DNA of 64,000 bases from Hypoxylon rubiginosum (taxonomy: Eukaryota > Ascomycota > Sordariomycetes > Xylariales > Hypoxylaceae): positions 1-64,000 of the forward strand of contig CADCXA010000035.1 of the NCBI GenBank assembly GCA_902806565.1, in the 5' to 3' direction. Each line of letters opens with the position of its first letter. Within the stretch, counting starts at the first letter, position 1. A program made the translations under genes and the position numbers. Below are positions 50,269 to 63,374 of this stretch, piece by piece. Under the pieces are notes generated by a model. That model saw only the letters and a program-made list of their open reading frames with translations, made no database searches and was not told the origin of the DNA.

Positions 50269-51621
50269 TATCGTCATCGAGACAGGGGTTTCGTGTGACT
50301 CAGGCACAAAGATCAGATGTGTTGGACAGAGGGCTGTCCTATGAAGATATATCTACCTGGTTGTTCTCAGGTGTCGTATGGTGCTTCGCTTATTAATATT
50401 ACTGACAACCACAGAGGTTCTACATTCTGTTGATGCGCGTTCGTGTTGCGTTCTAAGATCATGCCAAGTATAGTTAAGCCGCCCTACCAGCCCTGACTTT
50501 ATGACGGGCCCCATCTAGCGTGGACCATTAGAGCATAGAGGGCTCGTTTCGAATCAGCTCAGGGTGAAAACCGTCATCGATAAGAACTGTCGAATATGAG
50601 TTGTAATTTTCGGTGTACCCCTATTCCGAACCTAAGGGGGTAAGAAAAAATAAGCCGCTGCCGTCTTTATTTCTGCCAAATACAGGAGGTACTGGAATTT
50701 ACGTTTGGTGTGGCTTCTCTAAAGACGATGAAATAGTGATGATCCAAATGATGGAAAAATACCACGCGCGCAAACGGAGTGAAAGCAGCTCCTTCAAGGA
50801 CGGTTGTTGATTTTGATGTGGGTATCGAACCTGCAATGTGTATTATGACAAGGCGGATGTTACTTCTGCGATATAGGCTTGGAAAGTATAAGTGAAACGA
50901 GCCATTGTAATCTATAGCGGTAGCTACGATGCTGTAAACTTTGGAGTGATGAGCTTTTCTCTAGTTCTGCTCCCTTTAAATGTCGGTTCTTCTCCTGTTC
51001 AACATAAACTTCATCCAAGGTGTCCCACATACACATTCGATCGTTTATCAACCACATAATCGTTAGAATATCTTGACCCGAATCACTCGCTCAAACATCA
51101 ATGATGATTGATTCTATCGCGAGCGCTATCTTTGATTTAAAACATCTTACTACGTAAGTTACACAACCTTCAAGACTCGGATCAAGAATATCGAGGCCAG
51201 CAAGCCTATAGTTGGGCCAAAGCTTGCCATCTCTCCACTCCATCTTAATTACTAAATGAACAGCGTACTTAGCCTCGGGCCACCTGTTCAGCTCTCATGT
51301 CCGCCCAGCACATGGGCTGCTTGAGACCAGGATCAAGCCCACTCCTCTCCTTGCCCGGCCACTCTAACGCGGGCACCTCAAATCTGGCCCCGAGCTAACT
51401 CTTAGACCTAGCCTCTACCCTTATGTTAGTGAACCTATGATACATCCCCATAGAAACGTGCTTGTTTATTTCTAACATGGTTTAGTATAAGGAGTCGACG
51501 AATACGCCTCGTCGGGAATAGACGATGCGTTACATTGATTGACACTGCTGGTTATGGTTGTCAAAGGGTATCCCGGGCACGTTAAGAAATACTCCAAAGA
51601 TATTCCATTCCGTAAAATGCT
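50269..51621. other. Convergent intergenic region
   Basis: Lies between the 3' ends of the helicase-AAA+ gene (forward) and the PKS gene (reverse). Frames of about 65 codons at 50,613-50,810 and 50,860-51,057 have no motif. I see no gene. Confidence 0.6.
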
Positions 51622-54600
51622 TTAAAGTCCGGAATTCCCCTTGCCAATCTGACTCGCCTTCGTCACCAACTCCCCAATTGCGGCCACGGATCTTCCTCCC
51701 ATTATGTCAAAGACCGGCACCTCGGCGGCAAACTCCTTCGCAATCCAGTTTCTCAGTTCTACCGCGACTAGGGAATCCACCCCGAACGCGTGGAGCGGCT
51801 GCTCCGTATCCACATCCTCAGCCTGGATCGACAGCGCGCGAGCTAGCTTCAGTGCGAGTGAGCGCACAGCTACTTTGGACCTCTCTTCGACCGATTCGGC
51901 TTGCCGAAATAGCAGCGAGAAATTGATCTGGTTTCCAGCCTGCGACGTAGGCAGCATCTTTCGAGCCTGGCTGAAGTGAGCAAAAAGAGGGCGCTGTAAC
52001 ATTCCAACTTCGACCTCCTTGCCGTGAGTAAGTAGGTCGACAGGGGTTGTGACACCCATTGTGATCTGATGCTTTTGACGATAAGGTGGGTTTCGCGTCG
52101 GATCACAGCACATGTCTAAAGCGGCCATCAATTCCTTCTCTTCAATCTGGCCATATCCTAAGTAGCCTTCAAAAGTTTGTCGAAGCGCCTCAGTTTCCGC
52201 GACGAAACCGATGTCGCGCATTAGTCCTAGGTCAACGGAAACTGCTTTCTGGCCATGCTGGACACGATACCTGGCCAAGGAATCTTGAAATGTGCAGCCG
52301 GCGGCGTAGTTTGCCTGACTAACATTCCCGACTACGCCGGCGACTGACGAGAGCATGATGAAAAAATCCAGGTCGGCGGGAAGAAGACTGTGAAGATTCC
52401 ACGAAGTCTGAACTTTCGACAGTGCAGTGCGTTGCCACTGAACGTAGCTCATGTTATCGAAAATCGAATCCTAACTCGGGTTAGATATACCTTCTATAAA
52501 GCCCAAAGCTAGAGAGTTCCTGCTATGAAACCTGCCTCCCCGGTAAGGGGGATGGTCACTTACGTTGAGAACCATAGCCGCATTAATGCATCCTCGAATA
52601 GGTGACATTGTTCTGTCGTACTGCTCTAGCACTCGAGAGAGTGCCTTCGCCGACGAGACATCACATTTTGGCGTTACAACCTCGACGTTGTTTTTGGTAA
52701 GTTCATCGACGAGGTCATGAGCTGATTGAGATGTACACCCCGATCTAGACAGGATGATTAGGTGTTTTGCCCCTTTCGAAGCCATCCACCTAACCATAGA
52801 TCGGCCGATTCCACCTAGACCGCCCACAACAAGGTACGTGGCATTCTCGTTGAACGTCCAAGTGCTGCGGTATTTGATATGTTTCTAATAAATGTCAGTC
52901 ATTGCTTAACATGAGCAGCTGGTTCCTTATTCGTACCTGTACTTGAGCATACGGATCGATTTTAATAACAATTCTTCCCGTGTTCTTCCCGCTTTGGAAA
53001 TATCGAAAGGCATCTTCTACAGCCCACACGTCGAATGTATGCAATGGCTGTGGATGCCGAATCCTTGTATCTCTGGCCAGTTCCATTATCTTATGTAATA
53101 ACTTCCTCGCCGACTCTTTCCGGTGGGAGAATGTATGGCGGAGGTCTACAGACGAAAAGGACAAGTTATTTGCAAACCGCTCCATCGGTAACGATGCGTT
53201 TGCGTTGATATCGGCTTTGCCAATCTCGATGAAGCGGCCGTAAGGGGCGACGCAGTCTAACGACGCACGCAGACCCTCGCCGACCAGTGAATTCAACACC
53301 ACATCCACGCCATAGCCGTCCGTTACGCGCATAACACCTTTGGCAAAGCTCAGGTCTCTGCTGTAGAAAATGTGGTCTTCCGGGATATGGTAGTGATCCA
53401 TAAGCAGCTTCTTTTTGTGGTTGTACCCGACAGTTGCGAATATCTCGGCACCGATCATTTGCGCCACTTGGATGGTTAGCTGACCCGTCGCGCCGGAGGC
53501 CGCGTGGATAAGGACCTTCTCGTTCGTTTGCAGACGCCCGAGCTCCACCAGGGAATACCACGCGGTAACTCCGGGACTAATTACTGCGCATGCTTCTTCG
53601 AAGCTGACGGAATCCGGAATCTTTACCGTGGCCCACTCGTCGGAACGGGGGTAGGCCCGCATACAACCAACCGCGCACATACAGACTCGATCGCCAGGTT
53701 GAATCGAGCTGCAGCGGGAGCCGACTCTCGTCACGGTACCCGCACAGTCTGTGCCAAACCCATCTTCCTGTAAGCGTCCCAATGCGCCGAACATGTCGCG
53801 AAAGTTGACTCCCCAGGCTCTGGCCTCGATCTCGACTTCAGAAGGTCCGAGTTCGGTGTAGTAGTCCTTATCTTCCACGAATTGCAGCGTTTCAAGCGAC
53901 CCACGGCTTCCGATATCAAGCTTCAGTGGTGGTCCATCGATCCATGAACCATTTTGCTCCTGGGAGTGGAGATAGGAATTCACGTCTCTGTTGGCTTCCA
54001 TCTCTTCAACAAGTCTTCCAGTCAAGATCTTCCCGCCTCGAACTACGTACTCGACTTCGGGCGAGAGCTTTCGAAATGCGGTATTGAAGACCTTGCAAAT
54101 GATATCGATGCGAGCTTCCATGCCCAATGTCGCATCTTCGAAGGAGAGCGAGACCAGGCGTTTGCTGTTGAACTCCGACCGAAGCGTCCGAAGTAGGCCA
54201 TCTTTCAGCCCAGGATATGGTAACAGTACTGAGTCTGGTTCATCAGAGACGTCTAAGGAAGATACCCAAAGCAGGCTTTTCGACTGCTGTATGCACCCCT
54301 GAATGAGCCTAAAGGTGGTCTCAGACATCTGGCTCAACACAGACATTCCCATATCACCAAGGAACAGAACGCAAGTGCTTTCTGATATTTTTTGGTCTGC
54401 CAATTGCGCAATAGTTATGATTGTTGGTTGTTCGCCATCAAACAGATCAATAGCCTCGTTAGCTACTGATGATGCTACGCTTAACTGGTAGTCGTCGTCG
54501 TCGTTCACAACGATGAGGGTCCTCGGGCCTTTTACCCAAAGCTGCGCGTTGTCCAGGGCCGTGGAAACGATAAAGCTTGCGTAATGCGCAGCGTCGTCCC

Positions 54601-57600
54601 GGTAGTCTCTTATGATCATATCGTTTCCCGAGAAACCGTTCTTTCTCAGCAGCGCATCCCATTCGGCCCCCGTAATCGTAGGACACCCTGCGCGAAAGTC
54701 TTCTTCGCTGCGCCACCAACCGGGCAGTATGCCGAAGCCGAAGCTCATTACGAAGCAGTCGGGCGCGGTGGTTTCATGAAATACCAGGTGGCCTCCTGGC
54801 CTTAACGCGCGTCGAAGGTTCTCCAGGGTAGCAGTGAGGTTACTGGTCGCGTGCAACACACCTCCAGCTATGATCATGTCATAGCTGCCCGGATCGAACC
54901 CCTGTGTAGTGATATCTTGTTCGAGGTCCAGGAGTTTGTACGTCATACGATCTTGGTGTTCCACAAACTGCTGCCGGGCTTCTTCGAAAAAAGCCGGAGA
55001 AATGTCGGTGTAAGTGTATTCGGCAAAGGCAATTCCCCCCGTGCGTTCCTCAAATCCCTTGAGAGCTGGGAGGATGCGGCTGGTAAGGCTGCCTGTGCCC
55101 GCGCCGACTTCTAGTATTTTCTGGGTCGGAGTTTGATGTGCTGATAGTTCCAGAAAGGAGATGAGTCTCTGGTCGAAGACGCGATTGTAGAATTCGAAAT
55201 ACACATCTCGCGCTCGAGAGCCGGAGAAAAGGAATTCCAGGGCATCAATCTCGCCGCGCACGATAGACCGCAGGTTTCGAGCCACATCGATGAACAGTCC
55301 CCAAGAAGGTCTCCTCCGTTTCAGGTCTTCAAGCTTATCGTTCAACTGCTCTTCGCTGACTTCGATGGTCAACTGGCTTGGCACTTTATGAACCTGTCTC
55401 TTGATCCAAGAGACGTATTTTTCCATGTGCGGTGGTGCCTTGGACCATTCCTCCGGCACTAGACTGTGGGCATTGTGTGCAAGGACCGTTCGTAAGGCCC
55501 ACTCCAGTTGGGTACAGTACTCGACGGCGCTGCTTTCATCCCGGAAGTCGTCGTCTATAGCGCAATGCTGACGTAGCTGGTCCGGACTCAATAGAGATAA
55601 GTCAGGCTTCCAGTCGATACTGTGAAATAGCTTCCTACTACTATCGCTTCTCGTTTCTGGACCCACTATGGGTAACATTTCTAAACGTTTGACATGGCAA
55701 AGGGGGGACCCTTCGTCTGCCAACGCGGTGAATGAGCAGTCCAGCCCTTTTATCGTTGCCTTGAACTTTGATGTCGTCAGCATTCGGATTTGGTTCGTGT
55801 GCGGATACTGCCACCCCGACGCAGATATCCAGGTATCGTGGAGCTTATGGGGAATTATGGTCGGCAGCTTATCAGACATCCCATTCGATGGGGCCGCAAA
55901 GCATACTTGACAAGCAGCATCGAGCACGGCGGGATGGACTATCCCATCGAACGGTTCGGTAGGGGGGCCCACGTCCACCCGCGCCACACCACGTTCGCCG
56001 CCATCCCAGCCTATTTCTTCAGCTAGCGAGAAAGCTTTGCCGTACTTGAGGCCTTGATCGTGGTGCCACTTGTAGAAGCTTTTCTCGCTTATATGGTTGG
56101 TGCACGCGTCTTTTGCGTCCTCGTAATTGCCAACGAGGGCTTGGGCGAAGGCACGAGCCTCATTTCCGCCATCCACCTCCGTCGAGGGCTCTTCATACTC
56201 GGTGTGTATTAAGGCCTTGAAGCATTCGCTCCAATGGCCGCCGACCAGAGCGAACACTCGAACCTCGGACCGCCGTGAGGTCTTCTCGTAGGGCTGTTGA
56301 AGCGGGCGCAGTTTGGTCATGACTTCGGTCTGACCCTCCGGCCTGACGATGATTGGGTTTGAAAAGGTCGCCTCTTTTATGAGGTAGGCTGAGATGGCTT
56401 CAGGGGCTTGGGACGTCTGCCGCACGGCTTCCAGTGCCATAGTGAGTGTTCCGGTGCCCGGGAAGAATATGGTGTCGCCGACAACATGATCCGCAATCCA
56501 CGGGATTCTTTCGACGCTCAGATAATTGCGCCATTGAGGCTCCAGCGGGTTCCAGTCCGTGGTTGGGATGCCCAATAGGCTGCCGGCGACTGACTTCCGG
56601 AGGCGCCATTCGCTGCTGAGTCGGGACTCGTAGTAATATAGCTGCGAATGGTCGAACGGGTACTCAGGGATATTCACTAGAAATGGTGCTGGTCGCTTCT
56701 GGGTCTCTTGTCGGTTGGCTGACGTGATAGAGACAGCATAGCCTCTCGAAAAGAGGCGGCCAGCCGTATTCAACACAGTTTTCACCGGCGAGTCAAATCT
56801 GGTCATAATAGACGTATAGCTGTAGCCTTTGCTACCAAGGACTTGGCCAAGAGTGTCGCAAATGGGTCTCCGCAACGCCCCATGCGGTCCGATCTCAATG
56901 TACTCAGATATCTGCTTGTTATCTACTTTGGGTGCCACCACCGCGAGATACTGCAGCGCGTCGTTCAGTCTCACAGGAGACACTAGGTTATCGACCCAAT
57001 ATTGACCGTCAGATGTGGTCGTGTAAGAAATTGGTTGGCCGGTTACGGATGAGACCATCAAGACGTCCTCGCCGGATGGTATTCCAGGGTCTAATATCCC
57101 TAAACACGAGAGGTACTCGGCAGCTATAGCTTGCATAATTGGTGAGTGATACGCGATTCCTATTTTCAGTTTCTGTGCGAAAATTCCGTCTTTGTCGAGA
57201 TAAGACTTGAGCCTATCAATCTCGGAGTCGTATCCAGAGATGGTTACGTTGAACGGGCTGTTGATACAAGCGACATACATCTCCGAGCCAAGAGAGAATC
57301 TCTCCAAGTAAGCATAGGCGTCGCTCTCCGAAAGGTTGACAGACATCATAGCGCTCGGCCTCGACAGGGAGGAAATCAGCTGCCCGGCTAGCCGGCCTCG
57401 GTGGTAGGCGACCTTGCAGGCAGATTCGAAGGAGAGGGCACCGGCCGTATACGCCGCAGCAATTTCCCCAGAGGAATGGCCTAGAACTGCAGCTGGCTTG
57501 ATGCCAAAGCTCCTCAAGAGCTCCACGAGGGCAATCTGGATAGCGGTACATAGGGGCTGGCTGAGCTCGGGTCTGTTGATATTTTCTCCGGTTTGAATTT

Positions 57601-59958
57601 CCTCTGCTTCCAGTTAGCAAGCTTCGACCCGAAATGCGCAATTCTTGCTTACGCACCTAGCAATGTCCATTTAGCCCCCAGTTTTTGAAATACGCTGCTG
57701 GCCCTACCCATTACGTCCTCGAAGACGGGATATTGGAGCAGCTCCAGGCCCATCTTAGGGTGTTGCGCGCCTTGGCCGGTGAAAACAAACGCAAGGCCCG
57801 GGTTGCGCGCCGAGCGAATAATGTTAGACGTAGAGGCGTTTAAGAGGGAGGCGGAATCAGGCGCGGAGCCCGGCTCTACGAGGGCAAAGGATCTCCATGT
57901 CATAGGGCTCCGCCGAGCAGCAAGTGTGTAAGATAACTGGCGTAGTAGCTCTTGAGAGCCGGCTACGTGCGTTTCGTAATAGCCGGCGTTGCGTTGCAGC
58001 ATTCGCTTCAAGGCGGCTTCATCCTTTGCCGACCATACGAGGATCTGGTACTTGGTGGCCGACTTGTGTATCTCTGGAGTGGTTGTCTCACACAATTTTT
58101 GCACGGGAACTTCATTAGTTTGGGCGGCATGCGTATAGTTACCCTCTTGAGATGAATCAGGATGGCCGTTTAGAAGCCGCGCAGGGTTCCCGGATAATAC
58201 AGCGGTGGACACTCCGTTCATCACCGCAACCTCTCTAGTGTTCCCGTTAGTCAAAGTCTTCTTGAGTATAGACCTCTCTTTGATAAGGCCAGGGGCCACT
58301 GGCGATATTGAAGTGCAATGGAGCCCTTCGATACCAAGTTCTCGAAGGGTATGGTATGCGTCATCCATGATGATGTGCCCGTTGGAACCCCCGAAGCCAA
58401 ATGAGTTGATCGAAATGCGACGAAGACCGTCCGTTGGCCACGAAATGCAGGACGTTGGAACCTAAGGCGATCAGCTTCCGTGATAGATAGAATCGGAATA
58501 ATGGGTTTACTTGGATATTGTAAAACTTGGCATTGATGCTAGGATTCATTTTCTCGAACAGCGGATTAGGCGGTATGATGCCCTTCTCCAGGATCATGAT
58601 GCATTTGAGTATGCCGGCAAGACCACTACCCCCCTCGAGATGGCCAATATTGGCTTTTATAGACCCACTATCCATTAAATTAATAGCTAGGACACGTTTA
58701 CAATGAGGGGAATACTGACACATAGAGTGGCTCTGTGGAAGAACGACTCGCTCTGAAGACACGTCCCAGAGCATTAAGTTCGCCAGAGTCTCCGACCTGG
58801 GTTCCAGTGCCTTAAATGCCCAATTAGAATATATCGGGCTACGCAAAGGAAAGGAATACCTTACCATGAGCCTCTACATATCGTGTAAGTCCCAGTTCAA
58901 GGTGACAGTTCTTGTACACTTTTCGGATCAGCTGCTCTTGCGCGGCGGAACTTGGCTGAGTTATGCCGGGTGTACGACCGTCCTGGTTCGACCCGGTCGC
59001 CCGGATGACAGCACGAATCATGTCTCCATCCCGTACCGCGTCAGAGAGCGTTTTAAGAACCACGACGATAACTCCTTCTCCTCTCGCGTAGCCGTTGGCG
59101 CGGTGGTCGAAGCTGTACGAAAGGCTGTCGGGAGACAGAAAATTCATATTCGTCATATAAAGGGAGTTCTCGATCGTTAGAATGACGTTGGATCCCGTAA
59201 CAAGTGCCTGTCAACCAGTTAGATACTTATACCAGCTTGCTCCTAGGGGTCAAGAAATACCATCGAACTCTGGCCACTTCGGAGTGATTGACAGGCGAGA
59301 TCCATCGCAATCATGCTGGTAGAGCACGCGGTGTTGAGCTGAATACTTGGACCCTTTAGATCAAAGTACCAACTGAGCCGATTAGCCAGGATAGCAGGTG
59401 AGGATCCCGTAGCGGTATTGGTTGGCGCATTGTCCGGGTCTTTCGCAATGACCTTTATATAGTCATCCGCCATAGACCCGGCGAACACTGCCGTATCTGT
59501 TCCTGCGACTCTCTCAGCGGGGATCCCGGCTTTTAATCATTAGCTTTGGTTACGAAAAAGTGCTAATAACTATAGACGGATGACACACAGTTTTCCAAAG
59601 CATGATACGAGGTCTCCAGTAGCAAGCGCTGCTGCGGGTCCATGGAAGCCGCCTCTTTGGAGGTAATTGAGAAAAAGGGGGCATCGAAGGCAGCTGGATG
59701 CTCTTTCATGAAATGCCCTCCTCTCGATTTGACCTTTATACTGCAGTATTAGCTGTCGAATTCATCTGAGGAGCTGGATGGCCATACCGTGTTGGTCGTA
59801 GCTGAAGTTGAATGGTAGAAAGCATCGACGTTGGCTCGTGATTCTGGCCAATCCGTCATGACGTTTCTACCACTTTCCAACATATCCCAGAGGCTAGAAG
59901 GATCTTCTACGTCCTGGGGCAGCCTGAACGAGAAGCCTATGATAGCAACTGGCTCCAT
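51622..59958 (-). CDS. Highly reducing type I polyketide synthase (KS-AT-DH-MT-ER-KR-ACP)
   Basis: Ten exons: 59,958-59,788; 59,733-59,589; 59,529-59,261; 59,207-58,865; 58,810-58,720; 58,667-58,511; 58,461-57,657; 57,603-52,937; 52,884-52,564; 52,470-51,622. All phases agree, giving 2,605 aa. Start [14 protein letters not shown] is the usual KS N-terminus. KS triad: LNTACSTSM (Cys about 172; DTACSSS is usual), [23 protein letters not shown] (Ser about 704). [14 protein letters not shown] (about 1,031) and [11 protein letters not shown]-methyltransferase: LEVGAGTGS (about 1,493). [11 protein letters not shown] (about 2,027). [11 protein letters not shown] (about 2,237), LSSVAG and Tyr about 2,376. 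ACP: GVDSLV (Ser about 2,554). There is no thioesterase, as usual for HR-PKS; release needs a partner in trans. Product: a reduced, probably C-methylated chain loaded from malonyl-CoA. Next gene on the strand is a sphingolipid-type ketoreductase. Confidence 0.96.
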
Positions 59959-61206
59959 GATGCTGGAACTGTAACCTAGGGGATGATCTGATGTTCGTAA
60001 AGGGGTTTGAGATTTCAAGAACAGAATGGTTACGCTGAAAGCGTCGGATGCCACACGCCTACGTATAAGTCATGATAATAAACAACGCCGGAGGCAATAT
60101 ATACACAAATATATATCATTCGAATATTTTTCTCTACCATAGAATCGAAGCCACCCGTGCCGTAGTTAGAACAGCCTGCAGCCAACAGGTCGTTAGGCTC
60201 ATGTCGTCCTCGGTGATAATGACATTGTCACACCCTCTCACCTGTTGATTGACTGCACCGCAGATATTCACAGCCTTGGAAGATAGATAGATGCCTGCGA
60301 ACTCGAGGCGCAAAACCGGGACTGAAACAGGGTACCACCTAACTATGCAACGCGTAAGGGTAATATTTTTCTAAACGCCTTATAGGCCAGTCTGGATTTT
60401 GGGGGCGGAATCATCTCCATTATGAGGTTGAATTCGCGAGTGGTACATCGCAGGTTGCGCTGAATGGAGCCTAAGAACACAGTCTTTCTGCCTACTACTT
60501 TGTGAGTGGTGAATAATGACCGTCTATACGACGTAACTAACGTTGCGAGACAAAGTAACGGAAACAATCAGTCGCCACGGATAAGATTCGTCCAGTCCAG
60601 ACAGCCAGGGCCAAGATGTGATCATCCGATGCCTGCCTTAGCGGCGTAGCAAGATTCAGTGTAACAGTTCTATGTAGATTGCCTGCAGATCGCTGTAGCG
60701 CCGGCCCGCGCCCCCAAGCTGAAAGTGACCGCTACGAAATGCGGGGGAGGTATACCGTTTGACCGTGACGAGGGTCTTTTGGATCGTGATGCCTGTAGAG
60801 CTTGCTCGCTGATTCCCATGTCTACCTACTTATTAGACGGTCACCAAGTATACCAACCTAAGGTACGCTTTTTGACATGAGGCTGCCATGTCAAGCTTAG
60901 TAGGATCACTGAGATGCTAGATATGTTATAATGTTACACAAGGTACCTAGGTATCTACCTACGTGTAGTCTTTCTCAACCTTGAACACTAGCATCCACAG
61001 GCACTTATTGCGTAAACATTTAATATGATAGCCAAGTATCTATGTATTATTGTTTGTTGTTTGTAGTATTGATAATTATGGGCCTCTAGCATAGGTCGTA
61101 AGGGGCTACATACCAAGTAAATATGTAGCAGGTGATTACATCTAGACGGCTAAGTCGAGCGACTACGCATTCAGGCACTGAAGCTCATGGTGTGGACGCT
61201 TCACCC
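59959..61206. other. Intergenic region upstream of PKS
   Basis: 1.25 kb between the PKS start and the reductase stop, both reverse strand. A 75-codon frame at 60,343-60,567 has no recognisable motif. The palindrome-like GGTACCTAGGTATC lies near 60,940. I see no gene. Confidence 0.6.
60095..60120 (-). promoter_or_regulatory. TATA-like stretch upstream of PKS
   Basis: Read on the reverse strand, ATATATTTGTGTATATATT lies about 135-160 bp before the PKS ATG, a plausible core-promoter position in fungi. This rests on composition and position only; no cluster-regulator site is evident. Confidence 0.35.
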
Positions 61207-62393
61207 CTACCGGAATGCGTCTCCCTTGCACTTCTTCTCCACGTCACGTCTAATAAGAGGGAAAAGAATGCTTGCGAGCAAAGCAAGCAACGAGTCCACT
61301 ATTCCCCACCCTCTCTTAGGTGACGACCCCAGCCCGCTCGCCCAGAGAAACTGAGGTTCTAGCCTCTTGTCCGTGACAGCAAAGTCGTTGCTTGCCACCG
61401 CCGCCACAATCTCCGGCGCTATCTTGGCCGCATATGGGAAGTGCTTCTCCAGAGTAGCGAGATCGGTAGCCGTTGTACCCTCAATCCGCTTGCAGAGGTC
61501 GGGTTTCATCTTCTGCTCCTCAAGGAATGTCTGCGTGATGTAGTTGTGGGCAAAGATGCACTGCACGGCGTAGGTAGATTTCGGGCCAGAGTACCGCATG
61601 ACTTCGAGCCGCATCGTGTCTGCCAGGGCACGTTGGGCTGCTTTGGCAGCTGGAGCAGGTCAGTTTAAGCCTCAGGTCTGATGATGGAAAAACGTACTCG
61701 AGTATGCAAGATATCCCGGTACTGGTACGAGGGAGGCGGAGCTGTTCACAAAAATAATCTTGCGAAGTTTAGGACTGGGTGGGATTTCGGCATTTGCATC
61801 GTCTTGTATCCATCTTTTTAACACTGCCTGGGCTGGGTATAGGCTGGAATAATAGTTGTTTGTCATGCAGCGCTCAAAGACCTGAGGCTCAAGGTCGACC
61901 AAAAAGCCGCATTCTGTAGGCGTGCCGCCGGCGACGCAATATAGCACGTCGGGAAGTTGAGGCTGGGAATCGAGGATCGAATGAGCCTATTTCGATTGTC
62001 AGAAGAATGAAACGGATAGGGAGAGCGATATAGACACGGACATTAGAAGCAATCCCCATGTCGCCAGCTACGGCATTGATAATTTGTGACTCGACATGTC
62101 TAGCTGCGAGGATCTCATTTCTGGCCTCATCGAGAAGGCCTTGCTTGCGACCGAAGATTGTAATATGGGCGCCTGCCATGGTGAGAAGCTTATCGGAATG
62201 GACTTGGTTTAGTCGTTTCGCGACATACCTTGACCTGCCATCACCTTGGATATCTCCCTTCCAAGCCCCCCAGAGCCTCCAACGACAAACACGGTCTATT
62301 TACCAGGTACATTAGCATCTGTATTGAGCAAAGCGCATAGCAAGATATCTTATTCCAACTCACCTTTCCATCGAGCTCATTTGCACTTCCCAT
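61207..62393 (-). CDS. 3-ketodihydrosphingosine reductase homologue (SDR)
   Basis: Short-chain dehydrogenase/reductase of the TSC10/KDSR type, which reduces 3-ketodihydrosphingosine to dihydrosphingosine with NADPH at the ER. Five exons: 62,393-62,364; 62,295-62,229; 62,172-62,042; 61,986-61,698; 61,649-61,207; phases agree and give 319 aa, close to yeast TSC10. Cofactor motif VVGGSGGLG follows the first exon. CVAGGTP takes the place of the NAG motif; NNYYSSLYPAQAVL is the helix-4 region. Catalytic Ser lies in FVNSSASLVP and the YxxxK is YSTAK, formed across the last intron. C-terminal LLALLASILFPLI is a membrane anchor, as in KDSR. It lies 1.25 kb upstream of the PKS on the same strand. It could be the housekeeping gene, a pathway ketoreductase (like Fum13 or SphF) or a resistance copy. 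Confidence 0.88.
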
Positions 62394-63374
62394 TGTTGCA
62401 AAACAAGAAAGTCGCTTGATGGCGCTCGGGATGGTGAGTGAATGGCAGGTGGAGTTGTAGGTGCCAGGCAAATAGGAGGTATGTTTCTTAGACGCGACCC
62501 CGCATAAGCCACTTTCAGGGGCGGAGGGTTGTTGGTCACACTATTCGATTCAGGGGCTAACAGTTATAATGATACGGAGATAGAATTCGACAGTTTTATA
62601 CCAACCAACACCCGTTTCGTTACAAGTAGGAAAATATTTAAGTACTACGATGTATGAATTCATTGGCTTGGCTGTATAAGCTCCTGTTTGATTCGAAAAT
62701 TAAATGGCACATGCTGATCTGATAACTGCTGGGCAATCGGTCTAGAAAAAGTACCCAGGTACATAGTAGAACTAACACTTGATATGATGCCGTTGGGGTT
62801 GGGGGCGATTCTTGGCACTATCGTACCACCTTGGCTGCTTGGCTGCTTGGCTGCATTCTATTTTTCAACGCGGTACGGGCCGGATCACGGTGCATGTCAG
62901 CCTGCTTCAAATTGGAACAATCTGCTTAACGTAACGGTAATAGGGCTATAGTCTCGCATGCGCCTCTCAGCCGCAGCGGGTGCAACACGCAGATCACCCA
63001 GCTTGCATCCACATCGGACCGGAGGAAAAATGGAAAGGTCTCGACGGGTAGGTCGTTGGTCGGTACACCGCAGAAGGATCTTGAGGTATCATTTGGATGC
63101 TGGTGTGCGGCGAAAGCTGGCTGAAGCAGCGCAGTTGAGTTAGTGGTGTCAAGCGGGGATTCTGCCTCACACGATATCGATCCCAAGCCAATATCGGCAG
63201 TCAGCCTATGACAACTGGTAAGAAAAGAAGGGAAAATATAGTAGCATCATCCGTCGATCTTCTAAAAGCATATGTCCAACTAGCTGTTCCAATCTACTTC
63301 CCCCACCGTTGAATATCATCACTTCGCGCAACCACATCGATCATTCGTTATTCACTAATCTACTATCTCTTACC
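62394..63374. promoter_or_regulatory. Divergent intergenic region between reductase and PTH11-like gene
   Basis: About 1 kb between two gene starts that point away from each other, so it holds both promoters. A TTGGCTGCTTGGCTGCTTGGCTG repeat lies near 62,830 and an ACCCAGGTAC motif near 62,752. Frames at 62,926-63,191 overlap on both strands and show no motif. Confidence 0.45.

Noticed and set aside
62926..63191. Small frames between the reductase and the PTH11-like gene
   Set aside because: Two strands and two frames overlap, no motif, and the position is a divergent promoter region.
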